Positions 52,090-59,547 of a DNA stretch of 64,000 bases are shown piece after piece. This DNA is from Endomicrobiales bacterium (GTDB lineage: Bacteria > Elusimicrobiota > Endomicrobiia > Endomicrobiales > JAFGIL01). The notes under the pieces are model-generated. The model ran no database searches, was not told the origin of the DNA, and worked only from the letters and a program-made list of their open reading frames with translations. The stretch's first letter is position 1; each line of letters opens with the position of its first letter. The stretch spans positions 61,686-125,685 of the forward strand of contig JAFGIL010000020.1 in assembly GCA_016929635.1 (NCBI GenBank), written 5' to 3'. A program made the translations under genes and the position numbers.

Positions 52090-52555
52090 AAGGACCTCTT
52101 CTATAATCATCGATATTAAATATTGTTTTCGTATCTTTTATATCATCAAGTTTTTTTACTCCGCTGGAGTTCATATATACTTTATTATTTTTCAGTATAT
52201 AAGCCAATACAGTGCAATCATCTTTGTCTTTCCCGATAATAATCTCTTTTATTTTTAAAACTTTATGTCTTTCAAGGGAATTTTTTCTTCTTTTTTTGGT
52301 TTCAATAAATATGTTAAAATCAACTATATTTTTCTCATTTAACAGGCTCTTTACATGATTTAAATCATGCATAATAAACCTGTGCCATAACTCTACAGGA
52401 CCATCTTCTTCTTCATACTTTATCAATACATCTACATGGTAAAACTCGCTATTTAAATCGATTTTTATAAGAGGGTACTTTCTTATATTTTCACCTAGAA
52501 TAGATCTGTCAAAGTCATTGGTTATTTCCCATTCCTTTTCAGTTGTAAAAATCAT
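52061..52555 (-). CDS. Hypothetical protein, unknown function
   Basis: The ATG at 52555 follows GGGAG by about 10 bases and lies 13 bp after the regulator's stop, so it is preferred over an in-frame start at 52639 inside the regulator gene. The product has 164 residues, alpha/beta in character, with E-L-W-H-R-F-I-M-H-D-L-N-H near 50-62 and a C-terminal Y-R-R-G-P-Y-V. No known domain is visible. It is probably co-transcribed with the XRE-type regulator upstream. Confidence 0.6.
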   Translation of the reverse strand: MIFTTEKEWEITNDFDRSILGENIRKYPLIKIDLNSEFYHVDVLIKYEEEDGPVELWHRFIMHDLNHVKSLLNEKNIVDFNIFIETKKRRKNSLERHKVLKIKEIIIGKDKDDCTVLAYILKNNKVYMNSSGVKKLDDIKDTKTIFNIDDYRRGPYVKPEIHII

Positions 52556-52568
52556 TTGTTCAATCTCC

Positions 52569-53267
52569 CTAGAAGTTTGGAGTGCACATAATAGGTACAC
52601 TAAACCAGCCTTTTTTAGTTTGATAAATATCCTTTGCAATATTTATAAGGCTATTCTTAAACTCTGTTTCGCTCAGTTCTTTTACAGGTTCAGGTAATTC
52701 ATGGTTATGCAGTCCCATGGCTAAGATAAACTCAATGGCTCTTTTGCGCCCATTTGGGCCTGTTCCAGCATAGTTTTTTCCAAATCCGGAACCTGACCAG
52801 TATGCTTTATATTCGGTCTTATCAATAACCAGAAATCCACAAATATGCACTTTCTCATGTTCTTCAATCTCAACTTCAATTACAGCTATCTCATGAGTAA
52901 AAAGCTTAACAAGTACATCCCTTAGCATTAAAAAACTGGCTCTTGTATACCCATCAGTTCTGTTTTTGTATACTAGTTCCCATTGTATACTATTATCATT
53001 TTCAGGCTCTTCCAGAGCGGTTAAAAGCTTTATATTACTATGATCTGTTACATCAATATAGTTAATTTTTTCTTCTGTAAAGTCTGAAGATGGTTTGTTA
53101 AGTATTTTAGAGAGTTTTTCCAGATTGGTATTACTTGGAGTAACGTTTCCATTGATCCAGTTGCTGATTAGAGATGGAGATGTGTTTAGTTTTTTAGCCA
53201 GTTCGTATTGAGTTAGTCTAGCCTCTTTCAATGCACTGATTATATTGAGTTTGTTTAATTTAGTCAT
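52569..53267 (-). CDS. XRE-type regulator with large C-terminal domain
   Basis: The protein has 232 residues. An N-terminal helix-turn-helix covers ~7-60: L-T-Q-Y-E-L-A-K-K-L, S-P-S-L-I-S-N-W-I-N-G-N-V. The C-terminal ~170 residues form an unrecognised domain with S-G-S-G-F-G-K-N-Y-A-G-T-G-P-N-G-R, which may sense a signal. A large inverted repeat just upstream of its start is a plausible operator for self-control. It heads a four-gene minus-strand set of unknown role. It lacks the S-x-x-K peptidase dyad of LexA/CI-type repressors as far as I can see. Confidence 0.75.
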   Translation of the reverse strand: MTKLNKLNIISALKEARLTQYELAKKLNTSPSLISNWINGNVTPSNTNLEKLSKILNKPSSDFTEEKINYIDVTDHSNIKLLTALEEPENDNSIQWELVYKNRTDGYTRASFLMLRDVLVKLFTHEIAVIEVEIEEHEKVHICGFLVIDKTEYKAYWSGSGFGKNYAGTGPNGRKRAIEFILAMGLHNHELPEPVKELSETEFKNSLINIAKDIYQTKKGWFSVPIMCTPNF

Positions 53268-53270
53268 ATG

Positions 53271-53314
53271 ATAATATTACTATATTTCAACATAAAAGTC
53301 AATAGTAATATTAT
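53271..53314 (-). promoter_or_regulatory. Inverted-repeat operator upstream of XRE-type regulator
   Basis: Two 13-base arms, ATAATATTACTAT (53271-53283) and ATAGTAATATTAT (53302-53314), are perfect reverse complements 18 bp apart. The near arm is 3 bp from the start codon of the regulator, which suggests autorepression. Confidence 0.6.
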
Positions 53315-53327
53315 TTAGTAGTTGTTT

Positions 53328-53744
53328 TTATTTAAACAGGGTTTTTAGTTTGCGGTGCAATTGTAATTGTAATTTAAATATATTTTTGGTTTGACATTCC
53401 CATATTATAATAATATTCCATCCCATTTTTTTTAGCTCAGTTGTAACTTCTCTATGGCGTTTTAAATTATCACTGAATTTTTTATTCCAGAATTGTATTC
53501 GGCTTTTAGGTGTATATGCATATTTACAGCCTTTGTGTCTGTGCCAGAAACATCCATGCACGAATATTGCAGTTTTAAATTGCTTTAAGATAATATCTGG
53601 ATTTCCCGGAAGTTTTCTGTTATGAATTCTGAATCTGTAACCGAGTTTATGAAGGAGTGAACGGACTGCTTTTTCAGGTTTTGTATCCTTTGAACGGATA
53701 CGGGACATGTTCCAGCTTCTTCTTTTTTTTGATATAGTATCCAT
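53328..53744 (-). CDS. vsr: Very-short-patch repair endonuclease
   Basis: The protein has 138 residues, full length for Vsr. It has S-K-D-T-K-P-E near 19-25, the active-site G-N-P-D-I and F-V-H-G-C-F-W-H-R-H, with zinc-binding Cys/His residues (C-K-Y-A-Y following). It nicks at T-G mismatches made when 5-methylcytosine deaminates, so it protects DNA modified by the nearby C5-methyltransferase. Its start shares one base with the endonuclease stop (TAATG), so the three genes form one operon. Confidence 0.93.
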   Translation of the reverse strand: MDTISKKRRSWNMSRIRSKDTKPEKAVRSLLHKLGYRFRIHNRKLPGNPDIILKQFKTAIFVHGCFWHRHKGCKYAYTPKSRIQFWNKKFSDNLKRHREVTTELKKMGWNIIIIWECQTKNIFKLQLQLHRKLKTLFK

Positions 53745-54691
53745 TATAGATTGTTCAGAGCGGTTCTGTTTAGTATAGAAAACTCTGATTTCGGAATCTG
53801 TATAACAGTACTATTACCACCCTGCATATTTCTTCCGCCACCAATAGGTTTCCATGATGCATATTGAGCAAGCTTATCAAACTTAATATACCACCATTGT
53901 ACAAGGTTGCGCTTTATGGTATTATCAATTTCTCTCACAACAAAAATTGAATGCAGGTTTCCTCTTTTGGCTGCATAAAAAGCCAGTTTTACAAAAGGTC
54001 CAACATCCAGTCCGAAATAATCACCAAGCTTTGGATCATGTGCTGCAGTTTTTTCTTTTATTTCAACTGGGTATGTATATTGTTGTCCCCAGATTATTCC
54101 ATCAACATCTGACATTTCAGAAAAGAAAGCATTTTGAAACTGTACTCTTAAATGTTCTTTAGAGAATTCTTCGGGTAATGAAGATACAGGAATTTTGTTA
54201 ACCTTTGTTTTATATCTTAAAAAATTATAATTTCTTAATCTTTTCCTAAATCCTGTAATATTGTTTGGAAAATTCTTGTAGGTTTGCTGATTAGGCAGGC
54301 CTAACTCAATAGCCTTCCATTGAATTGAATTCACATTATTTTTTACAGCTATTTGAGGAGTACAGAAATAACTCTTAATACCTATTTGTCGAAAAGTAGC
54401 GCATATAGTATGTAATCCAAGTGCTGGTGTTGGCAAGTTGTTGCTTACGGGGTAGTTGAAGTTGGATTTAATAATACTGGGGAATACAACAATCGTATTG
54501 TGTCCAAATAGTCCTGGACCATCACATCTTGCTATCCAGCCGCCCACAGAAACTCTGTTGCTAAATCCAACTCTTGATAAGTAATTCCTAAATTCAATCT
54601 CAGCTAAAATACCATTTAGTTTGTTTTGATTTAAACTGCTTACGCTTTTTGAAAGGAATTTTTTCATGGTACTTTGCGATATAGAAGACAT
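53744..54691 (-). CDS. Type II restriction endonuclease (PD-(D/E)xK-like)
   Basis: The protein has 315 residues. It sits between a C5-methyltransferase (5-bp gap) and vsr (1-base overlap), the usual place of the cognate nuclease. S-D195-V-D197-G-I-I-W leads after a beta-turn to V-E210-I-K212, the D...E-x-K pattern of this superfamily. The rest is unlike enzymes I can name, so the cleavage site is unknown; it should match the methyltransferase target. The nuclease call rests on this motif and context. Confidence 0.75.
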   Translation of the reverse strand: MSSISQSTMKKFLSKSVSSLNQNKLNGILAEIEFRNYLSRVGFSNRVSVGGWIARCDGPGLFGHNTIVVFPSIIKSNFNYPVSNNLPTPALGLHTICATFRQIGIKSYFCTPQIAVKNNVNSIQWKAIELGLPNQQTYKNFPNNITGFRKRLRNYNFLRYKTKVNKIPVSSLPEEFSKEHLRVQFQNAFFSEMSDVDGIIWGQQYTYPVEIKEKTAAHDPKLGDYFGLDVGPFVKLAFYAAKRGNLHSIFVVREIDNTIKRNLVQWWYIKFDKLAQYASWKPIGGGRNMQGGNSTVIQIPKSEFSILNRTALNNL

Positions 54692-54696
54692 TTAGA

Positions 54697-55959
54697 TCAC
54701 CTGTTCTTTAATAGTATTTTTTTTATTTCTAGAGCTGTAGCCTGTATTGCAGGGATAGCGACACTGTTTCCAATCTGTCTGTAGGCCTGTGTCTGAGATA
54801 CAGGGAAGACATATCTGTCAGGATTAAATCCTTGGAGCTGCATTGCTTCTTCTACTGTAAGCCTTCTTGGACGTCTTCTTTGTTGTCTGATGAGTATTTC
54901 AGCACCATCCTTGTGATAGCGTGCAGAAATAGTTCGGGTTACAGTATTTTTAGCTACAGGCAGTCTGTGTATTCCATAGCCAAATCCATTTCCATTTTGT
55001 GCATGATGTGCTCTGTGTCTTTCAAGAGTTGACCATGTTCCGGGACCAAGAGTGTATTTAGCGGGTACATTTGCCTGCAGGATATCATTTAATGTTCTAT
55101 ATCTGTAGGAACTGGCAGGTTTTTCAGGAATGATTATCTGTAAATCGCTGGCATTAATTTTTTCTGGATTATAACCAATAATAAATATTCTTTCTCTGTG
55201 TTGAGGTACCCATTTTGCTGCATCAACTACTTTGTAATCAAATACATATCCAAGATTCGAAAGAGTAGTTTTTATTATATTAAACGTTCTGCCCTCATCG
55301 TGGTGTATAAGGTTCTTTACATTTTCAAGAAAGAATACAGAAGGTTTCTTTACCTGCAGTATTCTTTTAATGTCAAAAAACAGAGTTCCCTGCGTTGGAT
55401 CGTCAAAACCATGTTTATGTCCAAGTGAATTCTTCTTTGATACACCAGCCAGTGAAAATGGCTGGCATGGGAAACCAGCTGTTAATACATCATGATCAGG
55501 TATTCTCTGGTTAAGTTCACGGTCAGTAATTTCAGGTGCGGTAAAGTCTCTGATATCGCCAAAAGGCATTTCGCCAAAATTTCTCTCATAAGTCTTTTTT
55601 GCGAATTCGTCTTTTTCGCAGCTGAATACACATTTTCCACCTGTATTCTGGAATGCTATCCTGAAACCACCTATACCTGCAAACAGATCAATAAATGTAA
55701 AGGATGGATTTCTTGGTGGGGGGTACGGAATATCCCATTTTACTGGAAAAAGAACTGTATATGGATGTTCGCACTCTTCTTCAGTCCCATGGTGTTTACT
55801 TTTTCCATTACTGCCATTAAGGTATTTTTTTGCCAGTTTCTCATAAAATCTGACTGAAAAATATCCATGGTTCTGCATGAAATGAGTTATATATGCAAGT
55901 TCGTTTCCTGAGGATTCAGCATATTTTTCATACTGAGTAATAATCTTTGAGTACTTCAT
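54697..55959 (-). CDS. DNA (cytosine-5)-methyltransferase
   Basis: The protein has 420 residues, with ~85 residues before the catalytic core. Motif I is D-L-F-A-G-I-G-G (91-98), the catalytic P-C165-Q-P-F-S is motif IV, E-N-V (212-214) is motif VI, Q-H-R-E-R-I-F motif VIII, and the end has R-R-L-T-V-E-E-A-M-Q-L-Q-G-F and G-N-S-V. The recognition region has G-N-G-F-G-Y-G and S-A-R-Y-H-K-D-G-A-E-I-L-I, a pattern I associate with Dcm/EcoRII-type enzymes, so a CC(W/N)GG-like site is possible but unproven. Vsr nearby fits. The message appears leaderless. Confidence 0.95.
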   Translation of the reverse strand: MKYSKIITQYEKYAESSGNELAYITHFMQNHGYFSVRFYEKLAKKYLNGSNGKSKHHGTEEECEHPYTVLFPVKWDIPYPPPRNPSFTFIDLFAGIGGFRIAFQNTGGKCVFSCEKDEFAKKTYERNFGEMPFGDIRDFTAPEITDRELNQRIPDHDVLTAGFPCQPFSLAGVSKKNSLGHKHGFDDPTQGTLFFDIKRILQVKKPSVFFLENVKNLIHHDEGRTFNIIKTTLSNLGYVFDYKVVDAAKWVPQHRERIFIIGYNPEKINASDLQIIIPEKPASSYRYRTLNDILQANVPAKYTLGPGTWSTLERHRAHHAQNGNGFGYGIHRLPVAKNTVTRTISARYHKDGAEILIRQQRRRPRRLTVEEAMQLQGFNPDRYVFPVSQTQAYRQIGNSVAIPAIQATALEIKKILLKNR

Positions 55960-55966
55960 AATAAGA

Positions 55967-55995
55967 ATTATACATTTTTTGAATTATTATATCAA
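55967..55995 (-). promoter_or_regulatory. Sigma70-type promoter of restriction-modification operon
   Basis: TTGATA (55990-55995) and TATAAT (55967-55972) are 17 bp apart on the minus strand. The -10 ends 7 bases before ATG 55959, so the methyltransferase transcript is predicted to begin at or near its start codon with no ribosome site. Confidence 0.65.
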
Positions 55996-56078
55996 TTTAC
56001 ATTCTAAAGAAACTATATAAATAAAAGGTGATTGTGCCTGCTCGTGTTATATTTAATGAGCGTGAATGCAGACCCAAG

Positions 56079-56247
56079 CTGAAATCTGGTTTTTTTTCAT
56101 CTGGACTGGAACTTGAGCGAAGCGGTGGAAGACCGAAGAAAAAACAGGATTATGCAGCCCCGATGAAATCGGGGGCGACGGGCGAAACGAAGTATCCTGC
56201 CCGTCCTGATTGAGGGCTCGCAAACAAATTATCCTGCCAGATTTCAG
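56079..56247. repeat. Nested palindromic non-coding element
   Basis: Perfect 11-bp outer arms (56079-56089 / 56237-56247) enclose a region with CCCCGATGAAATCGGGG and a GACGGGC/GCCCGTC pair. The 377-bp gap between the methyltransferase gene and the next gene is more G/C-rich here than the island average. It holds no supported gene. It resembles a REP/MITE-like element or a structured RNA. Confidence 0.5.
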
Positions 56248-56336
56248 GAACACCTTTTATTATTTACATATTACTGGGAGCTTATGGGAAGTTATGGGAG
56301 AATTATTGATGACCTTCTACAAGCTTCCCTTTGTAC

Positions 56337-56558
56337 TTATTTTGATAACCATATTATAAAAGCAAATATACTACCAACAAATGCACATGCCTCTAATAGA
56401 AATAGCATTTTTTCAAATGTTGTAATCAGTAACATTTTTGAATAGGATGAAAATTGCTGTACTCCACCAGAGCTCATGCGATAAAATCTATTCCTGCTAA
56501 TCTTAATATGGCATGCAATTCCGATAATTAATAAAATAATAGCTACTATTAATTCCAT
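56337..56558 (-). CDS. Small two-helix membrane protein, unknown
   Basis: The protein has 73 residues. One hydrophobic helix spans ~3-18 and a second ~42-70, joined by a polar loop with R-N-R-F-Y-R-M-S-S-G-G. No family is recognised. Its position downstream of the HEPN/MNT-like pair on the same strand may make it part of that cargo, but a 49-bp gap with A/T-rich sequence separates them. Confidence 0.5.
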   Translation of the reverse strand: MELIVAIILLIIGIACHIKISRNRFYRMSSGGVQQFSSYSKMLLITTFEKMLFLLEACAFVGSIFAFIIWLSK

Positions 56559-56607
56559 CGTTAACCCCTTACTAATATTTTATTTATAAATCTACCCTAT
56601 TCTAACA

Positions 56608-57180
56608 CTACTTCCATATGTTAATGAATTTATATTTGACCTTGTATCTATTAAACAAACTCTCTATTTTTGTTTTTTCTTTGCTTGGCACCAGTACGCA
56701 TGAACTGGCAACAAACTCTCCATTTAACTCTTTTAGCAGCCCATTTTTACTCTTTCCATATAGCTCATAATTAAACCTTGCTTTTGTATTTTGTTTCATA
56801 CTATCCAGCCTAAAAGTATACATTATAAAAGGCTTTAATCTCATAAACTCGCTTATATCTACATCAACCATATTTTTCCAGTATACTACCTTGCCTTCAC
56901 GTAACATATTTTGAAAAAATGTTGGGTCTGATTTTTCCAGTTCATCTATAGCTCTTACTACAGGCTGAAATACTCTTTTAGATTTTATTTCCAGAAGCTC
57001 ATTTTCTATTCTATCCTTATACTTTTTTTCACTCAACAATATAAAAACATCTACATCGGACTTCTTACTCGCATCACCTCTTGCGAAACTGCCAAAAAGT
57101 ATAATGCCTACCAGATACTCGTATTTATATAGTTTATTAATTAGTCTCTTTAAAATGTTCTTCTGTGTTAAATCTCTCAT
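56608..57180 (-). CDS. MNT-type nucleotidyltransferase (putative antitoxin)
   Basis: The protein has 190 residues. The catalytic motif G-S-F-A-R-G-D-A-S-K-K-S-D-V-D-V-F is intact near 30-46 (the GSx10DxD pattern of minimal nucleotidyltransferases). In HEPN/MNT pairs this partner inactivates the HEPN toxin by nucleotide transfer. It overlaps the upstream gene by 44 bp, so translation is coupled. The ~90-residue C-terminal extension beyond the core is longer than in minimal MNT proteins. Confidence 0.8.
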   Translation of the reverse strand: MRDLTQKNILKRLINKLYKYEYLVGIILFGSFARGDASKKSDVDVFILLSEKKYKDRIENELLEIKSKRVFQPVVRAIDELEKSDPTFFQNMLREGKVVYWKNMVDVDISEFMRLKPFIMYTFRLDSMKQNTKARFNYELYGKSKNGLLKELNGEFVASSCVLVPSKEKTKIESLFNRYKVKYKFINIWK

Positions 57181-57520
57181 TTAATCGTTCCTCAAAAAAT
57201 TTAAGAATAGTTTTCAAATAATGTACAACTATCTTTGCTTTACCACCGTTTAATCCATCGTATCCCAAATCTGTGTATGCCCTCCATATTTTAGTTGACG
57301 CAATATTCACTTCCTTCGGGTACGTCTTATTCATGTATTGATGCCTATCATAGTGTTTTGTTAGATGGACATTGTTCTTTGCTAGATCAGCTTCCACAAG
57401 CTGTTCAACAACCTTAGTCCCAAGATCCCCCACAACAGAAGACCTTTTCTTTTTATACGCTTCAATCAAATCTATCAATTTTTCATTAACAAGTTCAATA
57501 TGTTTCTTGTAATCACTCAT
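57137..57520 (-). CDS. HEPN-like helical protein (putative toxin partner)
   Basis: The protein has 127 residues, mainly helical, with K-I-W-R-A-Y-T-D-L-G-Y-D-G-L-N-G-G-K-A near 79-97. The gene order (helical protein first, MNT second, overlapping) matches HEPN/MNT toxin-antitoxin modules. A clear R-x4-6-H catalytic motif is not visible, so toxin activity is uncertain. A consensus promoter flanked by palindromes controls it, and AAAGGAG precedes the ATG. Confidence 0.6.
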   Translation of the reverse strand: MSDYKKHIELVNEKLIDLIEAYKKKRSSVVGDLGTKVVEQLVEADLAKNNVHLTKHYDRHQYMNKTYPKEVNIASTKIWRAYTDLGYDGLNGGKAKIVVHYLKTILKFFEERLNERFNTEEHFKETN

Positions 57521-57541
57521 AAATCAATCTCCTTTACAATA

Positions 57542-57605
57542 TCTTACTGTAAGAATATTATAACACAATATAGGCTAAATGTCAATAATTATCTTATCAT
57601 AAGAT
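57542..57605 (-). promoter_or_regulatory. Consensus promoter with two palindromic operators (HEPN/MNT pair)
   Basis: On the minus strand TTGACA (57580-57585) and TATAAT (57557-57562) are exactly 17 bp apart, a perfect sigma70 consensus. TCTTAC-n-GTAAGA (57542-57554) covers the expected start of transcription, and ATCTTA-nnn-TAAGAT (57591-57605) lies upstream of the -35. The two sites share the core TCTTA/TAAGA, as expected for one autoregulator. Confidence 0.75.
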
Positions 57606-57747
57606 ATATCAAACATATTTAAATATTATTCTTTTAAAACTCAATTACAAAAAATATAGATTACGACTCAATCTTATAAATCTTTTGACTTTTCTTTTAA
57701 GTAAATAATAAGGAGATGGGAAGATTTAGAAGTGTATTAGATTGGGA

Positions 57748-57933
57748 TTAGTGTGTTGTAGAAAAGGATTGATCTTGATTATCTGAAATATTTTGAACTA
57801 TTTTTCTAAGCTCATTTATTTCATCTAATTCAATAATTTCAGATTCGGATAGTTTTGTATCTTGAATGTTATCTATTTCGTTATTTTTACTGATTTTATC
57901 AAAAATAATGTTAAAATCACGTTTATCAGTCAT
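57748..57933 (-). CDS. Small acidic protein coupled to ClpP-fold protease
   Basis: The protein has 61 residues, acidic and helical (I-I-E-L-D-E-I-N-E-L-R-K). Its start codon lies inside the end of the protease gene, giving an 8-bp overlap, so it is translated by coupling. It could be a partner or substrate of the protease. No family is recognised. Confidence 0.55.
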   Translation of the reverse strand: MTDKRDFNIIFDKISKNNEIDNIQDTKLSESEIIELDEINELRKIVQNISDNQDQSFSTTH

Positions 57934-59089
57934 ATATAATAGGCCTCCCTGCCATTTGTTCTATTTGTTTCTTTAAGTCTAACAAATTATGTTCAATATT
58001 GCAAGTGTTACATTTTATAGTATCTTCCTTTGGCATTTTAATATAACCTGATTCTAATTTTATACCTTTTTCAAGATTTGCTTGTATTTTAATAACATTT
58101 CCACACTTATTGCATTGAAGATTAAATTTTACATTGTTTTCTTTCATGTGTTTCTGAACTCTAGGATGTGTATGTCTATATATTTGAGAAGTTGGAGTTT
58201 CATACATCTTAAACATATCTGTTGCATCAAATGTCATTTTTAATAAAATAAAGTATCTTTGTATTGCATCATAAAGTTCCGCATTTTCTGAATAATCTTT
58301 GATTATTAACTTCATTTCTCTTAAAGAATTTATTTTTATTTGTCTTCCGTGTGTTTTCCATATACTGTGGTCTCTTAATTTATCTGCTATCTCCAGCGCT
58401 CTTTGTTTCTTTTCCTCTTTAGTCACAGGTTTTCCTATTAGTGATGGATTAGTTTTATGCTTATCCCAATTTTTAAATTTGTACTTAGCTAGCCATTTGC
58501 CAACAAGATCTAGAGCAAAGTCATAAGCATTTTGTGCTGATTGAATCTCTCCGGGGGAAACATTTTGAAGGATGGGTATATATGCTTTATTTAAGACACC
58601 TGTATCTGCGACTTCATCTTTTATTTTGTTCAAGCCTTCTATAAAAGCATGAGCTGAAAATCTTTTTCCTTGTTGCATTATTTGCGCATCTATAGGACCT
58701 AAAGCTGAATAAGGCGACATAAGAATATCATCACCAGCCATAGCCATAATAGTTCCTGCACTCATTGCAGCCCCTGGTATAATAAAAGCAACATCTTTAA
58801 ACTTAGTTCTGATGCTTTCTACTATTTGTTCAGCATATTCGGCATAACCACCAGGAGTTTCTAATATTATATCTATTTCTTCACCCTGAATATTACTTAG
58901 TTGGTCCATTATTGGAACAATATCATCATAATCAATACCAATAGGAGCATTACCTTTACTTAATGCGCTAGCAAAAGTTAGGATGCTTCTTTTTCGTAAT
59001 TTTGATATGCGGTCTAATTGAATTTTTCTCTCATTATTAAGACCATTAATATCAAACATTCTGTTCAAGTATTCTGCGTAAATTCCCAT
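57926..59089 (-). CDS. SDH-type ClpP-fold serine protease with C-terminal zinc ribbon
   Basis: The protein has 387 residues. The ClpP/SppA-like core has I-L-E-T-P-G-G-Y-A (oxyanion glycines 80-81) and P-G-A-A-M-S110-A-G-T with Ser110 as nucleophile, then L-M-S-P-Y-S-A-L-G-P-I-D. This is the serine-dehydrogenase-proteinase (SDH_sah) type. A two-pair zinc ribbon (C-N-K-C and C-N-T-C, near 338-368) follows a helical insert of ~150 residues; it could bind nucleic acid or protein. There is no signal peptide, so it is cytoplasmic. It is transcribed divergently from the AAA_13 operon. GAGGTGA precedes its ATG. Confidence 0.85.
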   Translation of the reverse strand: MGIYAEYLNRMFDINGLNNERKIQLDRISKLRKRSILTFASALSKGNAPIGIDYDDIVPIMDQLSNIQGEEIDIILETPGGYAEYAEQIVESIRTKFKDVAFIIPGAAMSAGTIMAMAGDDILMSPYSALGPIDAQIMQQGKRFSAHAFIEGLNKIKDEVADTGVLNKAYIPILQNVSPGEIQSAQNAYDFALDLVGKWLAKYKFKNWDKHKTNPSLIGKPVTKEEKKQRALEIADKLRDHSIWKTHGRQIKINSLREMKLIIKDYSENAELYDAIQRYFILLKMTFDATDMFKMYETPTSQIYRHTHPRVQKHMKENNVKFNLQCNKCGNVIKIQANLEKGIKLESGYIKMPKEDTIKCNTCNIEHNLLDLKKQIEQMAGRPIIYD

Positions 59090-59194
59090 AAATCACCTCA
59101 TAAGTTGTATATTTAGGATTATACTATTTTAGAATATATAAATCTAGTCTGTTTAAATTAATATTTAATGCCTATTTTTGAGAGTGTTAGTTGC

Positions 59195-59223
59195 TTGAAA
59201 TATGAAATTGAAAGAGGTAAAAT
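59195..59223 (+). promoter_or_regulatory. Sigma70-type promoter of small-membrane-protein/AAA_13 operon
   Basis: TTGAAA (59195-59200) and TAAAAT (59218-59223) are 17 bp apart, 34 bp before ATG 59258. The protease gene is transcribed the other way from the same gap. Confidence 0.55.
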
Positions 59224-59257
59224 ACAATTACTATATTGATTGTTAAAGGATAATCTA

Positions 59258-59482
59258 ATGAAAACATATAAAGAAATAGATGAAATGACAATAACTGATG
59301 CTATTAAAGAATTTGATAAAATTGGAAAATCTACAGTAGATAATCTTAATTTTTGGAGCAACGAAATATTTAGAAAAACGTTAAAAAAGCAGAATCAAGA
59401 AATAAGGCGTTTTACTTTATATATTCTTATTTTAACAATTATTAATGTATCGGTATTCATATATAGTATGTTTTGGCAGTAG
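59258..59482 (+). CDS. Small membrane-anchored protein upstream of AAA_13 ATPase
   Basis: ATG 59258 is used because AAAGGA lies 8 bases before it; a TTG frame at 59240 is less likely. The product has 74 residues: a polar helical N-terminus (M-K-T-Y-K-E-I-D-E-M) and one C-terminal membrane helix (~52-72) ending F-W-Q. It lies 65 bp before the AAA_13 gene on the same strand, so it could be a membrane effector paired with that ATPase, as small membrane proteins are in several defence systems. That role is inferred only from position. Confidence 0.6.
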   Translation: MKTYKEIDEMTITDAIKEFDKIGKSTVDNLNFWSNEIFRKTLKKQNQEIRRFTLYILILTIINVSVFIYSMFWQ

Positions 59483-59547
59483 AAATGCGCTTATGTTAGT
59501 ATTATATATATTTAAACTAATCTAGCATATGTAAAATGGAGATTTAT

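Noticed and set aside
56028..56213. 61-residue frame on the plus strand
   Set aside because: It is read from the nested palindrome and its flank, has no ribosome site, and changes composition inside the repeat.
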